A program made the translations under genes and the position numbers. A model generated the notes under the pieces. It did no database searches. It was not told the DNA's origin and was given only the letters and a program-made list of their open reading frames with translations. From Desmodesmus armatus (taxonomy: Eukaryota > Chlorophyta > Chlorophyceae > Sphaeropleales > Scenedesmaceae): a stretch of 64,000 bases of DNA. Location of the stretch: NCBI GenBank assembly GCA_007449985.2, contig VIIQ02000015.1, forward strand, positions 434,001 through 498,000. Direction: 5' to 3'. Position 1 is the stretch's first letter; every line of letters starts with the position of its first letter. Shown here one piece after another: positions 22,344 through 31,200 of the stretch.

Positions 22344-24188
22344 TCACAGCGCCAGCAGCAACACAGTACACAACCTAGCAGCTATCCAGCTGGCTGTTGC
22401 AGAGCCTGCCTGCACTGCCCCACTCCTTGTCATGTTTGTGATGTTCCAGATTATGTTGATCAGGGACTCAGTACCTGCACACATACTCAGGGGCAGCAGA
22501 GGGGTCACAGGCGTGAACACCCATGATGAATGAGCACAGGGCACTGTTGTGGCACAACACCTGCCACCTGTATCATCCCAGACACCACAGTGTTGGCATG
22601 CAGTGCAGGCAGCTTGGGAGCCCAACCTCACACTTGTACCATGGCGCATGCCATGCACCAGTGGTGCGACCAGTGCATGGTAACTTACTTATGTTGAACA
22701 TCAAATCAAATCAAAGTTACACCTGTAGCTATGAAACTCAAGAGCTCATGCCAGCCATTCACTGATATCACGGAGATAGCACAACAACCCAGAAGGAACA
22801 ACATACTGAGGATCAAAACAGAGAAGCCTGACGCTTTTGTGAGGATGAAAACCAACCCAAAAATCCCCAAGCGTACTATCTAAGTGCACGAGATGGACAA
22901 CCCTCCGAATGGATGCCGGGCAAAAACCTCCGTGGAGGAATATAAAAAACCCTTTGTGGCAATGTGACTTTGGGCTGGACCAATTCGGAGGCTCGGCACT
23001 AGACGGCTCTCGATACAAAAACACAAAGCTGTCAAATCAGTCAACTGCCGTCAACGCTCCACTGCTGCTGCTGCTGCAAAGGACTGTTACTGCTCTCCAG
23101 TGATATCAGCTGCAGGCCCAGGTGTTAACGCCATAGAGCTTCCTCCATTGGCCTCGCGCCCTGCAAGGGCGGCTCTTCTAATGTCCCAAGCGCGGAGGAT
23201 GTAGTTGGCCATCAAAGGCTGGTTGAGCAGTTGGCGCCATGGGGCCTGTGTGGGGCTGGCTTGGGCATCTGCAATACAGTCTGCAATATGTGGCATGCTG
23301 CGGGGGATAGAGTAGGCAGGGCACTCCAACAGGAAGTGAGTGGGTGTTTCAGCATGTTGTTTACAGGATGGGCAGAGTTGCCTTGCATTGCGTGCAGCAG
23401 CTGTCTCCCTGTGTCTTGTATGGCTATGGAAGGCATTAAGTGGGAGGGTTTCAAGGCGGAAGTGCATGAACAGTGAAGCGGCTCTACATGATTCCAGGTG
23501 GGGAGTGGTGGTTAGAGTGTGCAGATATGTGCGGAGTTTGGGCCGCCTAGGTGTGTGAACATGGACCATGGTGCATGTGACAATGACAGCAATGATGAAT
23601 GCATGCGACAATGACAGCAATGACACATGATGCTGCATGTGACAATGAGTGCATGTGACAATGACGGCAATGACACATGATGGTGCATGGTGCATGTGAC
23701 AATGACAGCAATCAGGTGCTCAGCACTGCTGAGTCAGCGAGTTGTCGCACAATGCATACACCGTGTATGGTGATCACTTACCATTCAGCACCGTCTCGAT
23801 TATGATGTCTGTCTCATCCGCCCGGCCCCTACTAGTAGTGGTGTTAGTGCGTGGGTTGCCCAGAGTCTGAGCATGTGCAGCTGCAGATCAACCAGCACAT
23901 GCACGCGCCCTGCCGTTCAGCAGATGGTTGATGGTCCCAAGTGTCCCCCACAGTGTTGACTACCAGAATGCAGTCAGCAAGACTCAGCATGCAGGCTGCC
24001 ACCTCAGGCCTGTTGCATGTGCATGTCATGCGTCATGCCATGAAGCAACCCACCCTGCACATCGGTTTCCTATGCAAGCAAGCTAAATGCTCGCTGCCAG
24101 CTTGGGTTTGCTCATGCTGCGCACACTATACAACCATACCTGCGCAGAGCAGCGTCAGCAGGCACACACAGATGAGTGCCTTGTTCAT
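22344..24188 (-). CDS. Small secreted protein with GPI-like tail, family member 4
   Basis: Exons 24188-24140, 23880-23782 and 22474-22344 keep phase and give 92 aa. The signal peptide is MNKALICVCLLTLLCA. The mature N-terminus AHAQTLGNPRTNTTTSRGR contains an NTT sequon. Exon 3 reads TESLINIIWNITNMTRSGAV, QAGSATASWIAA, then a hydrophobic C-terminus ending LCTVLLLAL. Intron 2 is enlarged to 1.3 kb by a sense-oriented LINE 3' fragment and a minisatellite, but both splice sites are good (AATG|GTAAGT, GTGCAG|GTACTG). Its exon 3 is the closest relative of the member 3 tail. Confidence 0.7.
22700..23560 (-). mobile_element. 5'-truncated non-LTR retrotransposon (LINE), 3' end
   Basis: The minus strand encodes the C-terminal end of a LINE ORF2. 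It contains the zinc-knuckle type motif CPSCKQHAETPTHFLLECPAY (C-x2-C-x8-H-x4-C) followed by helices (LLNQPLMANYILRAWDIRR). A 3' UTR follows, ending in a TTTGATTTGATTTGATGT tail at about 22702-22718. The reverse transcriptase core is missing. It lies within intron 2 of secreted-family member 4, in the same orientation as that gene. Confidence 0.7.
23570..23715. repeat. Minisatellite, GTGCATGTGACAATGACAGCAAT units
   Basis: About four imperfect units of 25-45 bp with the core ATGTGACAATGACRGCAATGA, between the LINE fragment and exon 2 of family member 4. Confidence 0.8.
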
Positions 24189-25018
24189 CTATCAGGCTTC
24201 ACACACCGTTTACACCTCCAGGCGTTCGAGCCTTGCAAGATGCTGCTGCTGCTGTGATGGCAGTGATGGAAGGGTAGTGCTTTTTGAGGATACCAAGTCG
24301 GGCGCTGACAGACGGGTACAGAGCAAAAGCGAATGATTGCTTGATGGTCGATTTAGCTCTGCGGTCCTTAATTTAAATTGATCGGTTGTGTTGGTGTGGC
24401 CTTCGTTCGGCCTGACGCGACCGAGGGTTGAACAAACTAGCGACCGAGGGTTGGACACAAGGCCGCGAGCGCCAGGGCCCGCATGACAGAACTGAGACAG
24501 CTTGCCAAGCGGGAAGTCGTTATTATTCACGTTGTTACTCATGAACCACGCCTAAGCGAGATCGCCAACCAATACAAAAACCCTGCTGCCGAGGTCGCAG
24601 GCTGCACTGCCTTCAGACATGAAGGTGAGCCTACACAAGCTTAGTACTACGGCAGAGTCGCAGGCCGGGGTGCGTAACACGTACTTGCAGGTATGTATAC
24701 GTACGATGTGTTTCCAATATTGCAGGGGTTCAACACATGTGTGCACCTGCAGTGCTTGTGTTGGCCAGGCGTGAGGTTCAACTTTAGTAGGTTGACAATG
24801 GCTTGGCAGCAGTCTGCTGCAATGAGCCTCACACATACAACAGTTGGGCAACCACCTGATGCCATATCGTGTATGTTGACGCAATCGTGAATGGCCGATA
24901 GACAAGAGTTCAAGCGTGTGCGCAATAAGGCCGCTTGGAAACAAGCTGCTCTTCACCTTTCTTGGCAGTCATGTCCGTCTGGGCCTGCTTGCGGTTTGCA
25001 CAGCTGCTGCATGCAGCA
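24189..25018. other. Upstream region of secreted-family member 4, no gene seen
   Basis: No supported exon. It contains a CAG-repeat-derived stretch near 24238 and an AT-rich patch (AATTTAAATT) near 24369 that could belong to the promoter of the minus-strand gene. Confidence 0.35.
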
Positions 25019-25168
25019 CATCAAATCAAAGTTACACCTGTAGCTATGAAGCTCAAGAGCTCATGCCAGCCATTCACTGACATCACGGAGATAGCAAAAC
25101 AAACCAGAAGGAACAAAATACTGAGGACACAACAGAGAGTCCTGACGCTTTTGCGAGGATGCAAACCA
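25019..25168 (-). mobile_element. LINE 3' end, severely truncated copy
   Basis: About 150 bp nearly matching 22703-22855: (TCAAA)n tail, GTTACACCTGTAGCTATGAA, CAGCCATTCACTGAYATCACGG, AACATACTGAGGA-like block. Similarity stops at the ..GAGGATG(C/A)AAACC position. Same orientation (-) as the larger fragment. Confidence 0.8.
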
Positions 25169-27034
25169 GACGCGCCTGCCAGGTGCAACGAAGGCACACA
25201 CGCCCTTGCCTAAGCATGTTGCACGCACTTGCGATGCACACCTGCTCTTGCCTACATTTGTCTGCATGCACACTGCCATCGGCCGCAGTTTCAAGAGTTT
25301 GCATCAACTCCCTGTGCTGCTGTGGCCACTAGAACAAACATGCGCATCGCAAGCAAGCCAACATGTTGAGCTTTCACGTGCCAGTCAGTGCATCACAGCC
25401 ATAACTTCTGCCGACACTCCACATCTTAGCAGCTGCTGCCACCACAAACCGACCGATGTTATAGGTACGGAGGGTGCGCAACCTGATACACATCATGACA
25501 ACAAAAGTCATTCTCACACAACTGTCCACAGACAGGGTCAACAGTAGACACAACCTAGACTCAGCGAGGCACTGGAATCAAAGAGCGGGACCTCAAAAAC
25601 ATGCACCAAACTCCTCAGCAGGTGCAGGTCAGGAGCCTTTAGCATTCCAAGTGCTTCACACAGTCCTCCCTACCACCAAAGTCACCACCATACAGGGTAT
25701 CCACAGTTTTTGCTGTCAACCCGTCCCTGTGACAACTGTCAGCATAGAGACACACATCACCAAAGTGCCCACATACATACATCGTCTAACGCCCGGGTGG
25801 CGTCAGTACTGCATCGATTCCGTCCTGCTGTTTTTGATACAAGTGGGCATACCCTGGATTGTGCAGACTGGGGTTTCATAGGTGGCTGGTTTTCTGGGCG
25901 AGGCTTTCTCATTGTGGGGCTGCTGCTGCCAAGGTGGTAAACGGTTGCTGCTGCTAGTGTGCTGCTGCTGTATGTCTGTCACAAACAGGCTGCTGATGGC
26001 CATTCCCGGCCTTCCAAGGGCCTGGAGAGTAGCGCTTTTGATTTGAAACTCAGATACGACATGATCGGGTACCATATGGCATAGCACTCATTGCTCAACG
26101 GCAAGCTTCCAGCAGCAGCAGCAGCAGCAGCAGCGAGTGAACGTGTATGCTGCACCCTTATACCCCTGTCCTGCTCCTTTTGTCCACGCAAGTGTTGCTG
26201 ATGGGCTTGATCCGCTGATGTCCTTATCTGTTCGGCACATCCACAGCTGACGGTCTGTTAGTAACCAATTAGTCAACTCGCGCTTGCCCCGCAACCTGGG
26301 CCCGAAGACCGCATCAAACGCTTAATATTGTATCGTCGAGCACGTTTGTGCTGCCGTGAGGCTTGCGGTGCTTTAGGCATGTGCAAGGATATCGTCCATG
26401 TTCATGAGGGTGTCTTTGCAACCAGGCGTTAATAGGGTACAGTCGTGACTCCACCGCCACCTACAAATACACACGACTATTTTGGCAATGGTGCCTTTTG
26501 CATTCCGGCCGACAGCAGCAGGATCAATATTTGCGTTCGCTGCTGCTGCATCCATAACCAGCTCACAATCAGGATTTCTACTCCTTATTAGTACATTGTC
26601 AACCAACGGCCAGCCAAGGCCTGCTCTGGCACCTCTTGGACCTTACTCCAGACAACTTTTGGCAGTCATGTGTGTGGGTGTGAGACCCGTGCGCTGTATT
26701 GGCATCTATTCCTAAAGGAATCGATGCAATACATGTTGTAAGCACAGCAGGTAGGGCTGAACAGAGCTGTCAGATAGCGGTTGCGCACAGCATGCACGCA
26801 GCACCTGCAGTCCAACCCAACCCAGCACAAAGCAAGTCAAGCCGCCATCACTATTGCCACCACCACCACCGCCGCCGCCACCACCACAGCATGCAGACTG
26901 TCAGCTGCTTGCTTCCTGAGGCGAGGGCGCCTGCAGCAGTTGTACTCTAGCTGTCGCAACCTGGTAAATCAAACATTGTGCAACCAGTCATACTTGCAAA
27001 AAGTGTGTCAAGTCTTCTGCATGTTCCTGCACCA
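25169..27034. other. No supported gene; scattered low-complexity
   Basis: A CAG run lies at 26110-26134 and a CCACCACCGCC run at 26858-26888. A minus-strand open stretch around 26606-26373 (..VDNVLIRSRNPDCELVMDAA..) has a possible donor (TTGTAG|GTGGCG) and a non-random look, but no partner exon or known motif, so I do not call it a gene. Confidence 0.3.
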
Positions 27035-27760
27035 GGTGCCCTGCCGCCCCCCTTGGCAACACTTCCCACAGCGACCTTGCATGTGACGCTCACATACAAA
27101 CACATCCCACAACCACATCAGACGCTCTACGCGCCTGGGGAATAGTGGGGCCAAAACACCACACAAGCAGGTCAACTGGCAGGTGCTTAACTGTTGTGGC
27201 GGCTGCAGCGCACTGCACCTGGTGCCCTGCCATCCACCTTGGCAACACGCCCCGCATCAACCTTGGGTGTGTGGTGAGGCTCACTCACATACACAAACAC
27301 ATCCTACCACCACGTCAAAACCATACGCGCCTGGCGTATAGCGGGGCCAGAGCACCTCAAGCGTTTTCAAGCACCTCAACCGGCAGTTGATCAAGTTTTG
27401 TGGCGGCTGCATCGCACTGCACCTGGTGCCCTGCCATCCACCTTGCAGCACTTTCCACAGCAACCCTGGGTGTGAGGGCTCGTCACATACCAGCCCTACC
27501 ATTACCAGTGCACATCCTGGCATACCTTTCAAAGCTCAAAATGCCTCAAAAGTAGCTGATCACGCCAAACAAACCAAACGGGTTGTGCACCAGGTGTACA
27601 GCAGGGCCAAAGCACCTCACAAGTCGTCCAGCAATTTAACTGGCAGCTGATCAAGTGTTGTGGCGGCTGCATCGCACTGCACCTGGTGCCCTGCCATCCA
27701 CCTTGCAACACTTCCCGCAGCAGCCCCTGCTGCAGGCCTGGGCAGCTGCATTGCCGCAGC
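27035..27760. repeat. Four tandem units of about 200-250 bp
   Basis: Units share GGTGCCCTGCCATCCACCTT, GGGGCCARARCACC and TTGTGGCGGCTGCATCGCAC. The cores lie near 27037, 27217, 27430 and 27686. Each unit contains CTGCACCTGGTGCCCTGC and a candidate splice-like AG. No host gene is identified, so this could be an echo array of an unrecognised exon. Confidence 0.75.
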
Positions 27761-28248
27761 GGCACATGCCACCCGCAGGTGGAACGTGCTGGCGCTGCAT
27801 GCCAGTCACACCTGCAGTGGCATGACAAGGCGCATCAGCGTGTCAGCGTAGTGGAGAGTACAAACGGTAACTAGTACAGCATTGCTATAAGCGTCTAAAA
27901 TGGTCCCCTGGGTGGAAACTTGGAAGCTCCTGGCCTATGCATGCCTCTAAGGAGCAGCTGCCATTTTGGGCAGGTGTCACTTTGAAACTTCAACATGGAC
28001 ACACCACCATCAAAACACCAATCTTCAGCGGGGGCTAGGCACTGACCCAAGCAAGTGGCCAGATGTGAAGGCATACCACAGCATAACCCCATCAATGCCG
28101 CCTGCCTCTGCCTGCCTCAGGCCGCTTGATGCCCCTTGTGGCCGCAGAACAACCCCCAAGGCGCCAAACAATGTGCATTTGAACGTGTCAGCTAATTCCT
28201 GACAAAATGCACGCCTTTGCCTTGCAATGGTTGTTCCCATAACCAATC
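27761..28248. other. Short intergenic stretch
   Basis: No coding signal supported between the tandem repeat and the stop codon of the XPA/SAP-like gene. Confidence 0.4.
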
Positions 28249-31200
28249 CTACTTGCCTGCGGCAGCCTGCTCCTGCCTGCGCTGTGCCCACTCCGCCCGC
28301 TGCCGCTCTGCCTCCGCACGCTGCCTGGCGCGCTGCTCCTGCAGCTGCCTTGAGCGCTCTTCAAGCTGCTGCCGCTGCCTAGCAGCATAAGCGCGCCGTG
28401 CCTCTTCTGCTGCTGCAATCCAAGCTGTCAAGCTGCTGTAGCCTTGAGCTTTCAGGCACTCCCGCAACCCAGCTGCACCCCTGCTGCAGATGGCCTGCAA
28501 CAGTACGATAAATTGCAACAGTGAAGGTGAAAGAATGTACAAGTAGCGGCGACTTGGTGGGGGTGGGCAAGGTGGGTGATTTAGGCAACAGTTGGGCGAG
28601 GTGAGTGGCCGCAGGGGTCACTATAGCGTTACGTAATTTTGCCAGCTGCTGATCACCGGTACCTGCCGCGTGACAGTAAGAACCAGCAAAAACATCCGCA
28701 CACGTGCCATACGGCAGTATGTACTGTTGACAGTCGTGGTGGGCAAGGTGGCAAGGGAAGGCAGCTTGACCGATTGGCAACACGACTGGGTGACAGACGG
28801 GCGCAGGGGTCGTGGTGGCGTCACGGAACATTGCCAGCAACGTACAAATTATGGCTGCGCACAAAGCAGGGTGGCCGTTCTGCTGCTTCCAATGCATCAT
28901 GCTGCATCCGCAACTATCAAAAGGTGTTGCAGATGTCTCACTCACCTGCTGCACAGCAGCATAAGCTGCAGGATCCGTGTATCTCAGGCTGGTTTTTGCG
29001 TCTAACACTTTGACATTCCACGTCCTGGAGACGTCTGCTGCTCCTCCCCAGTGTAACCACCCGCCCTCAGTTGAGCTGCGCTCCAGCACCAGCGCCCTCA
29101 GCAGCTGTGCAGGTGCGCTGCTGGGGCTGCTGAGATTGAATGCGCCCAGGACACGTAGCATCAGCTCCGCCTTGGTGCCTGTCACCTGGTGCAAAATGGG
29201 ATGAGGTTTGTCGGACAGGGCAGGACAGATGTGGATACAGCATGTGAAATGCTTGCTCCAGCACAAGCGCCCTCAGCAGCTGGGGCTGTTGAGATTGAAT
29301 GCGCCCAGCACACGCAGCATGAGTTCCGCCTTGGTGCCTGTCACCTGGTGCAAAATGACATAGGGTTGAACGGGCAGGGCAGATGGTTGCGTTGCAAGTG
29401 CAAAGGGCGTTTGAGTGGGGGGGACATGGGTCATGCCAGTAATGAGCCATGGCACCCTTGCACAAGTCTCACACCCACTGACATATGTCCATGCATGTAT
29501 GGGTGGGGAGACAGCAGAAATCTTCCACCCACTGACAAAACATGAGGGGGAAACCAGCACATGTCTCCCGCCCACCTGCAACTCCAGGTTTCGTGCTGCA
29601 TCCTTCAGTTGCGGCAGCTTCAGCTGCATCGGCTGCTGAACCACCTTGTCCCAGAACTCCCAGCCACCTAGAGATTCCGGGCCTGGCAGCGCAAACATGC
29701 GGCTGGCCAGCTTGTTGGGGATGTACTCAGGCTTGCCTTGGCAGTAGGTTTCTGTGGCTGCCTGCCCTAGGGCCTCAAACCCTGCCTTGGAAGCATGGTA
29801 GAAATCCCAGCACACCTGCAGGTTGGGGGCGGGGGGGGGGGGGGCAGCAGCCATAGCACTGCCAGTTGAAAGGCAGTTTGACTTGTTGAAGTTCGACTTT
29901 TACAAAAGTCGCCCCTGTAGTCAAGCAGACGGGCCAAGGCAGCACGCACCCCCCTGCTCTCAGGATGTATGTGAAAGGAGTTATCAGGTGAGCACATATT
30001 ATGCAATATATCTTATGTTATTATATTGTTATATATATATAACACTACGCCATGAAATTGACCCTTACCAACCCATCGTGCACCCATAGCACACTCCACA
30101 CATAAGTCCACTGGAGTGAACAGTGTTGCTGCCTTGACGTTTGTCAGGCCGCGCAGCTGTCTTGCTAGACCCCAGGGTCCCGAGCGACCATTGCGGGGCT
30201 GCCTGTGTGTCTTGACCCAGCGCCCCTTTGCGGAGCAAAAAACCCTTTGCCGGCGGAGCAGAGCAAAGCGAACTGCGAAGCAGAGAGCAAAAAACCCAAA
30301 GCCCCCAAAGCCCCCTGACCCAGCCGCAACGCTCTGCCAGCGAAGCAATCCGCTTTGCGGTGCAAAGCGGCAGCGAAGCAGAGCTGGGGGCTTTGCCCCC
30401 TGACTCTGCCGCTGCAGAGAAGCAAATCCTAGGCTCTGCTACGCCGGGGCTTTTTCCTGTTCCTGCGTCAGCAAAACAAGATTTTGAGGAAAAAATGGCT
30501 TTTGAGGAAAAAATCTCTCTCACTCCGCAAAGCGGAAGAGAAGAAAGTCTCTCTTTTTCAACAAACTTTCAAAATTCACTTCAAAAACGTTTACAAACAA
30601 AAATTGTGGAATTAGCAAAGCATTATAATGAAGAAAGCATAGAAGCAGTCACAAATTTTTTTGCAGATATTTTGAGTTTTGCTACATTATGGTTTTTACT
30701 TGTTCGCTTAGAAATTCAAATAAACATTACAAAATCCTTTTTGCTGGAAGTTTTTTTTGGATTGGATGACAGCAAAAAATCATTACTTATTTTATTTTTA
30801 ACAGATCTTTTAGTTGGCTATCATTCACCAAATATTTGGGAATTGTTTTTTCAAACATTTTTTGATCATTATGGCCTTCCAGAAAGTCAAACAACAATTT
30901 TTTTATTAGTTGCCACGCTTCCAGTTTTATTAGATGTTTTATTTAAATATCTGATTTTCCGTCATTTAAATCGTTATCTGCTTGCAAGCACTCGCCACAA
31001 ACAAGACTGCACACACTCCCCATGCACAACCTGTGCTGTACTTACAGTACAGTACATCGTACACATCAGTGATGTATGTAGTAAACGACGTAGTGTGCAA
31101 CAGTAAATTGCGCACTATACGAACAACTCCATCGAATTTCACACAACACGCTGCTTACCAGTGCTGCCGTCGCGAGGTCCTTTGCCACTGCTGTTGCTCC

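Noticed and set aside
24552..24956. 134-aa minus-strand frame
   Set aside because: No splice context, no motif, and composition like random GC-rich sequence.
30228..31106. A 292-aa nuclear gene containing CemA
   Set aside because: The frame merely runs through plastid repeats, cemA and nuclear flank. Composition changes sharply at both ends and CemA is plastid-encoded in green algae.
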